The notes beneath the pieces were generated by a model. It saw nothing but the letters and a program-made list of their open reading frames with translations. It had not been told where the DNA came from and did not search any database. Source: Candidatus Omnitrophota bacterium (GTDB lineage Bacteria > Hinthialibacterota > Hinthialibacteria > OLB16). From it: a DNA stretch of 64,000 nucleotides. Positions 1 through 8,636 of the stretch are shown here, piece by piece (position 1 is the stretch's first letter; every line of letters starts with the position of its first letter). The stretch is from NCBI GenBank assembly GCA_020632575.1, contig JACKFH010000005.1, positions 186,001 through 250,000 of the forward strand, in the 5' to 3' direction. The position numbers and the translations under genes were made by a program.

Positions 1-344
1 TAAAGATTCGCGGTAACATACAGGCCGGGCTGGGACTCGTAGAGGACTCCCTCGATCTTGTACCCGTCAAAATCCTTGGTCCAAACGGTTCTCCCATTCA
101 GGGGCGTCTTTTCCGGAAAACCCCCGAAAGAATCGATCAGGGTCTGTCGAACCCAGTCCCGGCGCGCCTCAAGAGAAGCTGGATCGACCAACGAAGCGAC
201 ATGACGGTCCCTTTCAGCCAATCGGTCGCGGGCTTGATCCAGCAAATGCTGGTAAATGGGGGTTTCGAAACCCTTTCCCGGGGAAGATCCGGCAAAGAAA
301 AGGGCGGAAACCATTAAGTATTTCAAGAATCGCAAGTTGTTCAT
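1..344 (-). CDS. Secreted AXE1-like acetyl xylan esterase / alpha-beta hydrolase, N-terminal part only
   Basis: Reading leftward from an ATG at 342-344 gives about 114 residues without a stop before the window edge, so the 3' end is missing. The product starts with a basic, hydrophobic signal peptide (MNNLRFLKYLMVSALFFAG). It continues with the segment that precedes the catalytic domain in secreted planctomycete-type esterases: an ARRDWVRQTL stretch, then GGFPEKTPLNGRT, then DGYKIEGVLYESQPGLYVTANL. This matches the pattern of AXE1/Abhydrolase proteins that deacetylate plant polysaccharides, but the catalytic Ser, Asp and His lie outside the window. It is divergent from the gene at 544 and was probably the first gene of a leftward unit. 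Family is moderately sure; substrate is not known. Confidence 0.72.
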   Translation of the reverse strand, partial: MNNLRFLKYLMVSALFFAGSSPGKGFETPIYQHLLDQARDRLAERDRHVASLVDPASLEARRDWVRQTLIDSFGGFPEKTPLNGRTVWTKDFDGYKIEGVLYESQPGLYVTANL

Positions 345-452
345 TCCAACTGGAACCTCCATCCCGGCCGATGACCCTAATCGAGGACTCCGAGCCTACC
401 CCTTCGAAGTCAGGTTGGACTATACCCGAGAAACCCTCGAAAATACAAAAGG

Positions 453-481
453 TTGTCGACCTAGGGCTCCCGGATTAGAAT
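453..481 (+). promoter_or_regulatory. Predicted sigma70-type promoter for the gene at 544
   Basis: TTGTCG at 453-458 and TAGAAT at 476-481 are separated by 17 bp and lie about 60 bp upstream of the start codon. The match to consensus is fair. There is no experimental support. Confidence 0.4.
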
Positions 482-543
482 GGTAAGATGGATAGTAGCG
501 GAAACGATTCCGCAACAAGCTGCTAAAAAAGGTGGAAAGTCTC

Positions 544-1758
544 ATGTTACGGCTCATCAGGCAAACGACTCTATTGGTGGGATTCATCTCCTTTGCGCTT
601 TCTGGACAAAATTCTTGGGGTGGAGCGGATTCCTCCACCACCCCGTCCTCGACTGGCCTTTCCACAAGTCAAACTAGCTCCACCGGCGCCAAAAGCGAAG
701 TGAAAAATTATGACTGGTTGAATCGCAGATTGTCGGAGCAACGTTCCCCACATATTCGTTCTCGCCTGGAGGACACCACAGGGACTGGCGTTAGGCGAGA
801 GTTGTACTCATCCCCCTCCGCGACTTACATGCAACGTCGAGAAGCCCTCAAACGCGCCACCGAAATCGATCCGTTCGCGGATTCGGATCAATCCGAGGGA
901 TTGGATCAATACGGAAATCTGGATCAGTTAGATCCATTAGAAGAGGGCTTGGATACGGAATCCCATTTGGGGCTCAGGTCCACCCTCTTCCCGGAACGGA
1001 AACCGAGCGAGTCGAAAATCAAGACCAATGTCGGCGTTCCTGTGGACCTCGAGGGCAAACCGAGAGTGATCGCCCCGGCCCCGGCCAAGCGAACTGGCTA
1101 CAAGGACCCCGCGCTGGCCGCCAAAATGAGGGGGGAAGCGATCCTGATTAGCCACCCCGAGGAAAATGAAAGTCAGACGTTGACAGCCACCGAACCGAGG
1201 AGCGCCGAACTGGGCCGTGAACCCGCTGGAGGAGAGATGGAGGAGGGGGGACCGACCGGTGAACGTTTCCGGCCCATGACTCCCGCCGAGGAGCAGGCCC
1301 TGGTCGAACAAGAAGCGCTGGCCGCTCAGGAAGAGGCCGCCGAGGAGGAAGAGATGGCGCTTCCTCTCCTGCCGTCCCAACGCACCGTTTCCACTCCGGG
1401 AGAAGAGCAGGAGGAAGAGATTAATCAGAGGGTGGTGCGGCCATTGGTTCCGACTCCGAATCCCTCACAATATGATCTCGAAACCCAAAGAATGTGGAGC
1501 GAGGTTCCAGTAAGACAACCGAGGAACAGCCAATTCGGAACGGCGGTCGATCGGTCAATGGTCCCCTTCGAGCGTTCCCGTGTCCGTTACCCCGGAGTCT
1601 ACAGCGGATACGAGTATCCCATCGTGGGCGGCAACAATTCGCCCGGCAACACCGGGGTCGGGGATTACCAGTACCGCGGTCCAAGGTTGTACTCAATCGG
1701 ACAGAACGAATACGACAGCGACACCGATTACCAGTCATTGCCCTACTATCGGCGTTGA
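544..1758 (+). CDS. Secreted low-complexity protein of unknown function (404 aa)
   Basis: I do not recognise a family. The ATG at 544 is preferred because AGGTGG sits about 8 nt upstream and the product then opens with a clean signal peptide (MLRLIRQTTLLVGFISFALS, cleavage near GQNSWGG). The mature protein is hydrophilic and looks largely disordered. It has a Ser/Thr linker, a middle region rich in Asp/Glu with runs such as EEAAEEEEM around residues 255-290, and a C-terminal third rich in Tyr, Arg, Pro and Gly that ends in DYQSLPYYRR. No catalytic motif or membrane segment follows the signal. It may be an envelope or matrix protein. Its acidic middle and Tyr-rich tail recall the protein at 23518-24624, though no real sequence similarity is visible. 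Confidence 0.6.
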   Translation: MLRLIRQTTLLVGFISFALSGQNSWGGADSSTTPSSTGLSTSQTSSTGAKSEVKNYDWLNRRLSEQRSPHIRSRLEDTTGTGVRRELYSSPSATYMQRREALKRATEIDPFADSDQSEGLDQYGNLDQLDPLEEGLDTESHLGLRSTLFPERKPSESKIKTNVGVPVDLEGKPRVIAPAPAKRTGYKDPALAAKMRGEAILISHPEENESQTLTATEPRSAELGREPAGGEMEEGGPTGERFRPMTPAEEQALVEQEALAAQEEAAEEEEMALPLLPSQRTVSTPGEEQEEEINQRVVRPLVPTPNPSQYDLETQRMWSEVPVRQPRNSQFGTAVDRSMVPFERSRVRYPGVYSGYEYPIVGGNNSPGNTGVGDYQYRGPRLYSIGQNEYDSDTDYQSLPYYRR

Positions 1759-1811
1759 ACGGAATCGAGTCCGCCTAAAACTCATCCCGACATAGTCGAG
1801 GTTCGCGGGAA

Positions 1812-2804
1812 TTGGCTGGGTCACTCTTTTTACCACCACGTTTTCTGAACGGCTCACACCGCCAAACTGTGCTGGGGGCGATTCCCGGATCGTCAAAACC
1901 ATGCGCGGGAACTCGGATTGAGGCCATCGACCTCGGCGGGGGGGACCAAACCACTCTGCATGTCCACGAGCCCGAGGCAGTCCTTCCCAAAACTCCCACC
2001 GTTCTTCTTCTTCATGGCTTGGAGGGGGACGCCAACCGCCACTACATGATTCGCACCGCCAACAAATTCGCCAATCAGGGATTTCGGACCGCGAGAATGA
2101 ACATGCGTTGTTGCGGCGACGCCGAAGAAGTCTCCACCCAATTCTACAACGGGGCCAAATCCGAGGATGTCCGTTCCGCCGCAAAGTGGGCGCGCAATAA
2201 TCATCCCGAATCCCCGGTTGTGCTGGTGGGTTTTTCTCTTGGCGCCAATCTCATGTTGAAAGCGGCCGCCGAGGCGGAAATGAATCAAGATTACGCCGCA
2301 GTTGTCGCGGTTTCGCCTCCCATCGATTTGCATCGATGCGCGACTTCTCTGCTAGAGAGAAGCAATCGGTTTTACCACAAACGATTTGTCCACAGTCTGG
2401 TCGACCGAGCCAACCGGTTTAGACGTCGGCATGGGATCGTCGAGGATTACGGTCTTTCCAAAGATATGACTGTGGTGGAATTCGATTCGCGATTCACCGT
2501 TCCGATGGGTGGCTTCCGCGATGTCGATGATTACTACACGACCGGGTCCACCAAACCAAAACTAGAAGCGATCAAATGCCCTTGGCTAATCATCACTGCC
2601 CGGGATGACACCATCTGTCCGTTCGGAATGTATGCCGACGCGAAGTTCAACGGCCATGGCAAATTGATCTCGCCCGAGACCGGTGGGCACCTTGGGTTTG
2701 TCGGGCGCAGGAGAGTCGGCGACCCGGACCGGCGCTGGGCGGAGAACCGAGCGGTGGATTTTGTGATGGAAGTTTTGGGAATGGGGGGAACGTCGGTTTT
2801 TTGA
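1812..2804 (+). CDS. YheT-family alpha/beta hydrolase
   Basis: This 330-residue protein has the YheT/ABHD1-3 layout. An N-terminal FLPPRFLNGSHRQT segment corresponds to the RPPWWLRNGHLQT signature of the family. The oxyanion-hole loop is LLLHGLEGDANRHY (about 66-79), the nucleophile elbow is GFSLGAN with Ser142, the acid is in TARDDTI (Asp265/266) and the general base is His293 in GGHLGF. It is predicted to be a cytosolic or membrane-associated serine hydrolase acting on ester or lipid substrates. YheT itself has no firmly assigned substrate. The start is a TTG with a GAGG about 10 nt upstream; no better start gives the conserved N-terminus. It follows the preceding gene by 53 bp, so the two may be cotranscribed, and it converges tail-to-tail with the PQQ-propeller gene, with 1 bp between the stops. 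Confidence 0.82.
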   Translation: MAGSLFLPPRFLNGSHRQTVLGAIPGSSKPCAGTRIEAIDLGGGDQTTLHVHEPEAVLPKTPTVLLLHGLEGDANRHYMIRTANKFANQGFRTARMNMRCCGDAEEVSTQFYNGAKSEDVRSAAKWARNNHPESPVVLVGFSLGANLMLKAAAEAEMNQDYAAVVAVSPPIDLHRCATSLLERSNRFYHKRFVHSLVDRANRFRRRHGIVEDYGLSKDMTVVEFDSRFTVPMGGFRDVDDYYTTGSTKPKLEAIKCPWLIITARDDTICPFGMYADAKFNGHGKLISPETGGHLGFVGRRRVGDPDRRWAENRAVDFVMEVLGMGGTSVF

Positions 2805-2805
2805 A

Positions 2806-4065
2806 TCAATCCCCAATACACCAAAGACTCTTATCCGTCCGAATAAAAATCTCTCCATCGGAAATCACGGTTGAGGCGTTCGTATGCTCGCCCAGAGGAT
2901 TGACCGAAACGAGTTCGAACTCCGGTTTCGCCTTGACCACAAACGTGGTTCCCGATTTATTCATCAGATAGAGGTTGCCATCGGCCAGGACCAGCGAGGA
3001 CCAAGTTTCCGAGGTTGGGCCATCGCCTTTGAGGCGTTCTTTCCAGACGGTATCCCCGGTCGTGAGGTTTTTGCATTCCAGAACTCCCTGCATGTCCGGG
3101 ATATAAAGGTGACCGTCGAGAATGATCCCCGCACCCAATCGGAGAGGGCTCCGGTCGACTGTCCAAAGGCGATTGGTCTCGGTTTGATCGCCATCCCCTT
3201 TAGGCCGCACCGCGAACCCGGGGCCATGATACCCGCCCAGGGCCACCAACACGCCCTCGCCCCAAATCGGGTTGGCGTAAGAGAGATCGCCCAACCCTCC
3301 GCATCGCCAGTACTCGTTGCCGGTCAACGGGTTGTAGGCGACGGTGACATGCGACCAGTTGATCGCCAGTTCGTCGCGGCCATCGCGTTCGATCACCTTG
3401 GGGGTATTCCAGGCTCCATGGAGTTTTTCCGCCTTGTCTTCTCCCTTGTACTCGGGAGCGTGGGGGGGATAAACCCGCCAAACTTCCTCACCCGTTTTCT
3501 TGTTCAGCGCGACCAGGAACTCTCGATTGCCCGGTCCGAAATTGATGATGACCAAATCCTTGTAAAGGATCGGCGAGGAGCCATAGCCCCACATGTGATC
3601 GAGATCGCCGAGATCGGTGTGCCACAGTTCGTTGCCCTCCAAGTCATAGGCGGAAACTCCCGCCGGGCCGTACCAGGCGATAACTCGTTCGCCATCGCTA
3701 ACCGGTGAGGCGGAGCAATAGGGATTCGCGCGATGTGTCGGCTCATTCTTCGTATGGGTCACGCCCGATTGCCAGAGCAGGGTTCCGTTCTCACGATTGA
3801 AACACATGAGGGTGCGACGGTTCTCAGCCTCGATGGCTTGGGTCAGGAAGATCTTGTCGTCCCAGACAATGGGTGTGGAGTTCCCGCGCTCCGGAAGGTC
3901 GATCCGCCATTTCACGTTCGTTTCACGGTCCCACTTAATCGGAACGTCGGTTTCGTTGGAGACTCCGTTGGAATTGGGGCCGCGCCAGTTGGGCCAGTTT
4001 TCAGCCAGCGCATCGAGAGGGATGAACAAAAGAACCGCTATTACCACCGGGCGGGAGTGATTCAC
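2806..4065 (-). CDS. Secreted PQQ-type beta-propeller protein
   Basis: The product (419 aa) begins with a signal peptide (VNHSRPVVIAVLLFIPLDALAE) and continues ENWPNWRGPNSNGVSNE, the classic opening of PVC-group secreted PQQ/BamB-like propellers. Repeated blades follow with motifs such as STPIVWDDKIFLTQ, SSPILYKDLVIIN and WSSLVLADGNLYLMN. Such proteins are thought to be seven- or eight-bladed scaffolds. Whether PQQ is bound cannot be told from sequence. The GTG at 4065 is chosen because GGAGG lies 9 nt upstream and because a longer reading frame would run through the M50 protease gene. The 5' end overlaps nothing else, and the gene starts about 30 bp after the M50 stop, so it may be the last gene of guaA-M50-propeller. 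Confidence 0.85.
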   Translation of the reverse strand: MNHSRPVVIAVLLFIPLDALAENWPNWRGPNSNGVSNETDVPIKWDRETNVKWRIDLPERGNSTPIVWDDKIFLTQAIEAENRRTLMCFNRENGTLLWQSGVTHTKNEPTHRANPYCSASPVSDGERVIAWYGPAGVSAYDLEGNELWHTDLGDLDHMWGYGSSPILYKDLVIINFGPGNREFLVALNKKTGEEVWRVYPPHAPEYKGEDKAEKLHGAWNTPKVIERDGRDELAINWSHVTVAYNPLTGNEYWRCGGLGDLSYANPIWGEGVLVALGGYHGPGFAVRPKGDGDQTETNRLWTVDRSPLRLGAGIILDGHLYIPDMQGVLECKNLTTGDTVWKERLKGDGPTSETWSSLVLADGNLYLMNKSGTTFVVKAKPEFELVSVNPLGEHTNASTVISDGEIFIRTDKSLWCIGD

Positions 4066-4094
4066 CAAATTACGCCTCCAAGTTCGGAAAATCT

Positions 4095-4820
4095 TTACCA
4101 GGGAGTTTTGAAAAGGTAATTGAACATCTGGCTGATCACGTACCAGAGTTCGGTCATGTTGTTTCCGGCGAAGATCCAAGCCATTGGCGCCCCCATCAAA
4201 TCGACCCACGCCATGATGAGCCCTTGACCGACAAAGATCAGCATGATGAGCATCATGGGCCCGTATTGGCGGAGGGATTCATAGGAAACCGCCTGCTGGT
4301 AAGGGAGCAAGCCAATGAGGATTTTTTCACCGTCCAGCGGAAAGACCGGAATGAGGTTGAAAAGACAAAGAGCGATGTTGATCAGCACCGACCAAGCCAG
4401 GACAAAGTGCAAATAGACAATGCCCCGAAAGACCATGATGTTCTCGCCAAGGCTCTCGATATTGAGCAAAGCGCCCGTGAGTCGGTACAGCAACCCAAAA
4501 ACGATTGCCAAAACGATGTTGGATGCCGGACCCGCCGCGGCGATTAGCATGGCGTCTTTGCGAGGATCCCGGAGATTCCTTTCCACATAGGGGACAGGCC
4601 GCCCCCACCCAATGGGGAAGAAAAGGATCGCGATAAACCCAATTGGATCAAAATGCGAAACCGGGTTCAGGGTAATCCGCCCCATCCGCGCCGCAGTGTC
4701 ATCCCCGCAACGAAGGGCCATCCAGGCATGCGCCGCTTCATGAAAACTGATGGCAAAAATGATGGCCGGCAATCTTCCGGTTGCCATCAAAAGCCAATCC
4801 ATTGGATTTCCAAAAAACAA
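4095..4820 (-). CDS. M50-family site-2-type membrane metalloprotease
   Basis: This is a 241-residue polytopic protein of the short SpoIVFB/YwhC-like M50 subgroup without a PDZ domain. The zinc motif HEAAH is at 27-31 in the first membrane segment, and the second motif NLIPVFPLDG supplies the third ligand Asp near residue 160-170. AAAGPASNIVLA is the conserved loop between them. It is predicted to cleave membrane-spanning substrates inside the bilayer; the substrate is unknown. The TTG start at 4820 begins 3 bp after the guaA stop, and its likely ribosome site GGGAG lies within the last codons of guaA, which suggests translational coupling. An alternative ATG start is 6 codons downstream. Confidence 0.88.
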   Translation of the reverse strand: MFFGNPMDWLLMATGRLPAIIFAISFHEAAHAWMALRCGDDTAARMGRITLNPVSHFDPIGFIAILFFPIGWGRPVPYVERNLRDPRKDAMLIAAAGPASNIVLAIVFGLLYRLTGALLNIESLGENIMVFRGIVYLHFVLAWSVLINIALCLFNLIPVFPLDGEKILIGLLPYQQAVSYESLRQYGPMMLIMLIFVGQGLIMAWVDLMGAPMAWIFAGNNMTELWYVISQMFNYLFKTPW

Positions 4821-4823
4821 GTG

Positions 4824-6368
4824 TCACTCCCACTCTATCGTTCCGGGGGGTTTCGAGGTGATATCGTAGACCACTCGATTGATCCCCTTCACTTCATTAA
4901 CGATCCGGTTGGAGATTCGTCTCAGTAGTTCGGCCGGGAGGTCGACCCAATCGGCGGTCATGCCATCCTGGCTCTCCACCACCCGGACCGCCGCCGCGTT
5001 CTCATAGGTGCGTTCATCGCCCATTACCCCGACCGACTGAACCGGGAGAAGGACCGCGAAGGACTGCCAGACCTTTCCGTACCAACCGGAGGATTTGAAT
5101 TCATCCACCACAATCTTATCGGCTTTCCGGAGAAGATCGCAACGTTCCCGGGTCACCTCGCCCAGGATGCGGACCGCCAAGCCGGGGCCGGGGAAGGGTT
5201 GACGGAAGACCAGATCCTCATCCAATCCGAGGACCAGGCCGACCTTTCTCACCTCATCTTTGAACAACTCCCGGAGGGGTTCGATCAGGTCGAGATTCAT
5301 CTTCTCCGGCAGCCCGCCGACATTGTGGTGCGATTTGATCACCGCCGAGGGGCCGCCGGTCGAAACCGATTCGATGACATCGGGGTAGAGGGTTCCCTGG
5401 ACAAGGAAATCGACTTCTCCGATTTTCGAAGCCTCCTCATCGAAGACATCGATGAAGGTGTTTCCAATAATCTTTCTCTTCTTTTCGGGATCGGTCACCC
5501 CGGCGAGCTTGCCCAGGAATCGATCCGAGGCGTCGATGAAGATCAGGTTAATCCCGAGTTTGTCCCGGAGCACAGTTTGGACTTTTTCGCCCTCGCCATG
5601 ACGGAGGACGCCGTTGTCGACAAAGATACAGGTGAGTTGATCGCCGATCGCTTTGGCCATCAGCGCCGCTGCCACCGAAGAATCGACCCCGCCGCTCACC
5701 GCGCAGAGGACTTTCTTGCCACCGACTTTCTCGCGAATGGTCGCAACCTGGTCATCGACAAAGTTGCCCATGGTCCAATCGGCGTTGCAGCCGCAAATCT
5801 TTTTCACGAAGTTCCCGAGGATCGTCGCGCCATCCGGGGTGTGCACCACCTCGGGGTGGAACTGAACACCGTATCGTCCGGTCTCGGAGTTGGCCACCGC
5901 GCAGTAGGGGGAATGGTCGGAGACCCCGATCGCCTTGAAACCATCGGGGAGTTGGTTCACCCGGTCTCCATGACTCATCCAAACCTTGAACTCCGGTGTG
6001 AGGCCCTCGAAAAGAGGGGATTCCTCCCCGGTCTGTCGGAGCATCGCATTCCCATACTCACGTTCCTCAGAGGGATCGACCCGGCCGCCGAGGAGATGTG
6101 CGGTGACCTGGAGGCCATAGCAAATTCCGAGCGTGGGGATTCCCAGTTCAAAGATACCGGGATCCGGCAGAGGAGCCCCTTTGGCGGTCACGCTCGAGGG
6201 TCCGCCGGAGAGGATGATCCCCTTCGGCTGAATCTTTCTGATCTCCTCGAGGTCATGGTTAAAGGGGAAAATTCGGCAAAAAACGCCTTGTTCCCGAACC
6301 CTTCTCGCGATCAGTTGGTTGTACTGAGAACCGAAATCCAAGACGATGATTTGATCGTGTTCCGACAT
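4824..6368 (-). CDS. guaA: GMP synthase (glutamine-hydrolysing)
   Basis: This 514-residue single-chain enzyme converts XMP to GMP with ATP and glutamine in the cytosol. The class I glutamine amidotransferase domain has Cys83 in GICYGLQ and His171/Glu173 in QFHPEV. The ATP-pyrophosphatase P-loop SGGVDS is at about 225-230, and the C-terminal dimerisation domain ends in DITSKPPGTIEWE, the usual terminus of the family. Length is normal. It is followed by an M50 protease gene only 3 bp away, an unusual partner. No other purine gene is adjacent; purL lies 28 kb away. The start ATG has no obvious ribosome site. Confidence 0.97.
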   Translation of the reverse strand: MSEHDQIIVLDFGSQYNQLIARRVREQGVFCRIFPFNHDLEEIRKIQPKGIILSGGPSSVTAKGAPLPDPGIFELGIPTLGICYGLQVTAHLLGGRVDPSEEREYGNAMLRQTGEESPLFEGLTPEFKVWMSHGDRVNQLPDGFKAIGVSDHSPYCAVANSETGRYGVQFHPEVVHTPDGATILGNFVKKICGCNADWTMGNFVDDQVATIREKVGGKKVLCAVSGGVDSSVAAALMAKAIGDQLTCIFVDNGVLRHGEGEKVQTVLRDKLGINLIFIDASDRFLGKLAGVTDPEKKRKIIGNTFIDVFDEEASKIGEVDFLVQGTLYPDVIESVSTGGPSAVIKSHHNVGGLPEKMNLDLIEPLRELFKDEVRKVGLVLGLDEDLVFRQPFPGPGLAVRILGEVTRERCDLLRKADKIVVDEFKSSGWYGKVWQSFAVLLPVQSVGVMGDERTYENAAAVRVVESQDGMTADWVDLPAELLRRISNRIVNEVKGINRVVYDITSKPPGTIEWE

Positions 6369-6377
6369 GATGGCGAA

Positions 6378-6405
6378 ACACTACCCGATGCTTTTTTCGA
6401 GTCAA
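6378..6405 (-). promoter_or_regulatory. guaA: Possible promoter of guaA
   Basis: On the minus strand TTGACT (6405-6400) and TAGTGT (6383-6378) are 16 bp apart. Transcription would start only a few bases before the ATG, giving a nearly leaderless mRNA, in keeping with the absence of a ribosome site. The match is modest. Confidence 0.3.
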
Positions 6406-6551
6406 TCCGACACAGGAGGAGGGGCTAGGGCTGGATCTCCTCCCCTCTCTAGGACGAGATAATCTGGCTTTTCATAGGGAATCTCACCGAAAAGGTCAAA
6501 TTGCCCCTGAAATCGTCCGATAAACGATAAAACGGGAGGAGGCGGGTTTCG

Positions 6552-7052
6552 ATGTGGGGTAAAATTCTGATTGGCATTGTGGTGGTGACACTCCTGATCT
6601 ATGGATTGGGAATCTTTCTCCGTGGCTCCTCATCCTCATTCGTTCAGGCGAGAGTCGACCAAGCCTATAAGGAGATGGAAGAGGTGGCGACTGCTTTGCA
6701 GCGAACTTTTACGAAGTTCGACCAAGGCGATATGGGTGAGGACCCACGTTATGAGGAATTCGAAATCGGGCGCGCGGACAAGCTCTGGCCCGAGACCTTT
6801 TCCGGATTCATCAATGTCAAAGACCCCTTCGACCCGGAGGGGGGACTCTACCTGATGGCCACGCTGGACGATTTTTTCGTGGTGATCAGCCCCGGTCCGA
6901 ACAAGTACATTGATATCCAGCCCGTCCTCCTCGAGGAGGCGATGCGAAGCGAGACCGGCTTAGAGGAGACTCTGGGTCCTTGGACCTATGACCCGGACAA
7001 TGGAACCACCTCCGATGGCGACCTATTTGTGTATCAGCGGTTTGGTCACTGA
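6552..7052 (+). CDS. Membrane-anchored pseudopilin-like protein without prepilin leader
   Basis: The 166-residue product has one N-terminal membrane helix (about residues 4-24, ILIGIVVVTLLIYGLGIFL), followed by an amphipathic helix and a small C-terminal domain. The C-terminal part carries KDPFDPEGGLYLMATLDDFFVVISPGPN and ends DPDNGTTSDGDLFVYQRFG. These match the layout of type II secretion GspG-like pseudopilins and the tails of the two prepilins in this window (SPTNGTRSRGD and SPTNGTKSSGD). It lacks the G-FTLIE processing site, so it would not be matured by prepilin peptidase in the usual way. GGGAGGAGG lies about 9 nt upstream of the ATG. Its stop overlaps the convergent downstream gene by 7 bp. 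The relation to pilins is inferred from motif resemblance. Confidence 0.6.
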   Translation: MWGKILIGIVVVTLLIYGLGIFLRGSSSSFVQARVDQAYKEMEEVATALQRTFTKFDQGDMGEDPRYEEFEIGRADKLWPETFSGFINVKDPFDPEGGLYLMATLDDFFVVISPGPNKYIDIQPVLLEEAMRSETGLEETLGPWTYDPDNGTTSDGDLFVYQRFGH

Positions 7053-8572
7053 GCCCGCAATCTTCCGGATTCATCGAGCGTGACTGGAGGACAGTAGACG
7101 CTCGCCTCGCCCCGTTCCCACCAATTCGGATCGCCGGACCCCCAACGTGTGAAATGGTAATCGTAAACCAATGCCCGGACATACTTGGGGGGAGAATCCT
7201 CGAACGGGTTGGTCTCAAGCAACCCAATCACTTCCTTCCGCCCCTCCAAGAGCGCCTTCAGAAATGAAAGAAACCACTGATTTCGTGAAGATCGAACGTT
7301 TCCCAGCGCCGCGAACCACATCTGCCAATCGAGCCGGGGTTGGTGGGGGGCGTTCCATTTCGGGCGACGGCTCAAATCTCCGGGTTTGTACTTGAATTCA
7401 TAGTCCTTCCACTCGATCCCATCCCGGCTCCCCTGGACAATGATTTCCGGACGGCTTGTGGTCATATTCGCGAAGAGGCCATACGTGTTAAAGGTTCGGA
7501 AGGGACCGGCAATTTGGTCGAGGGTGGCGACTGGTCTCATGAACGCAGGCACGATACCCACAGTTAGACAGAGTTGGTAAACCCCGAGCGAAAGAAGGAC
7601 GACAAACAGGAATCCTCCGCCGACCCTTCGAGCCCAATTAACCCAAGCCACCCTCCCAAAAAAAGTGGCGACGGGGATCTTGCAATTCCAGCCCCGAAGA
7701 AGGTTCCGAAAAAGCCGGTCATCCAATAGCAATAGGCAAAGCCCGATCGCAAGGAGATTGAAGAAGCAGTAGTTGCCGGTCAGCAGAATGAGAACCTGAA
7801 GAAAAAGGAGACATGCCGAGGCAGCGCGACGGCAAATCCGGGGTCCGAAGATCAGGAACGGAATAACGATCTGAATAAAAAGTGTGAGGGCCACCGACAT
7901 TTTGTCGAACCACTCGGGCAATTGGTGAGCGTACCAAGCGAAGAGGGTCGGCAGGGGTTGGGTTTCGTAGTGATAGTTCAGCGCGGTCAGGTCGGCCCAG
8001 GTGTTGGGTCCGGCGCCCTCGGGTTGAAGTTTCACAAATCCCGAGGAGAACATGAGGCGGAACAATAAGAAACGGTAGAGCCAGAGGACCCAGATGCGCG
8101 GTCGCCACCCATGGTTGAATCGGGGGCAGACCCTCAAAGGCGGAAGGAAGATCGCCAAGAAGCCCATCTCCAAAAGAAGGTTATCCCATTGAAAACCGAA
8201 AAAAGTTCCCGCCACCGTGGTGAAGGAGAGGTACAGGATCCAAAGCGCCAACGCGGTCAGGTTGGGGGCGAAACCGATTATGAACAGACCGGAGAGAAAG
8301 GACCCAAGGGCGCAACCCCAATGCAAAACCGAGTCGCTCGATCCGAAGAGAAAGACCGAGGGCGCCGCCCAGATTCCTTCCGTAAGGAGTCGGTCGCCAA
8401 AAAGATTTCTCACCGCCTCGATGAAATCTTGAGCGGGGAGGATGCCGCGGGATCCGATCAAGCCATCCAATTGAACCCAAAGAGACAAAAAAGCGGAAAG
8501 GTAAGCCAGACCGAGAATCCGGAGGAACCAGAAGGAGGCGAAGCAATAGGTGTCATCCGATTTCCATCGCAT
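7046..8572 (-). CDS. Lipase maturation factor family membrane protein
   Basis: This 508-residue protein has about ten hydrophobic helices over the first 350 residues and a soluble C-terminal domain. The N-terminus (FWFLRILGLAYLSAFLSLW, then GSRGILPA) and the signature ending SGFVKLQ, followed by TWADLTALNYHYETQPLP, are typical of LMF1-family proteins. So is the C-terminal region with RPEIIVQGSRDGIEWKDYEFKYKPG, PRLDWQMWF and VRALVYDYHFT. In animals LMF1 helps lipases fold in the ER. The role of the many bacterial homologues is not established, so the name gives only the family. It converges on the pseudopilin-like gene with a 7-bp overlap. Confidence 0.87.
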   Translation of the reverse strand: MRWKSDDTYCFASFWFLRILGLAYLSAFLSLWVQLDGLIGSRGILPAQDFIEAVRNLFGDRLLTEGIWAAPSVFLFGSSDSVLHWGCALGSFLSGLFIIGFAPNLTALALWILYLSFTTVAGTFFGFQWDNLLLEMGFLAIFLPPLRVCPRFNHGWRPRIWVLWLYRFLLFRLMFSSGFVKLQPEGAGPNTWADLTALNYHYETQPLPTLFAWYAHQLPEWFDKMSVALTLFIQIVIPFLIFGPRICRRAASACLLFLQVLILLTGNYCFFNLLAIGLCLLLLDDRLFRNLLRGWNCKIPVATFFGRVAWVNWARRVGGGFLFVVLLSLGVYQLCLTVGIVPAFMRPVATLDQIAGPFRTFNTYGLFANMTTSRPEIIVQGSRDGIEWKDYEFKYKPGDLSRRPKWNAPHQPRLDWQMWFAALGNVRSSRNQWFLSFLKALLEGRKEVIGLLETNPFEDSPPKYVRALVYDYHFTRWGSGDPNWWERGEASVYCPPVTLDESGRLRAQ

Positions 8573-8636
8573 CGATTCTAATCATAGGACGACGTGGGCG
8601 TGGGGAAAAGGAACGGTTAAGTGAGATTAGAGGAGT

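Noticed and set aside
5199..6428. Long open frame (409 codons) on the plus strand opposite guaA
   Set aside because: It is the antisense shadow of a clearly coding gene. The translation has no family motif, and guaA accounts for the whole region.
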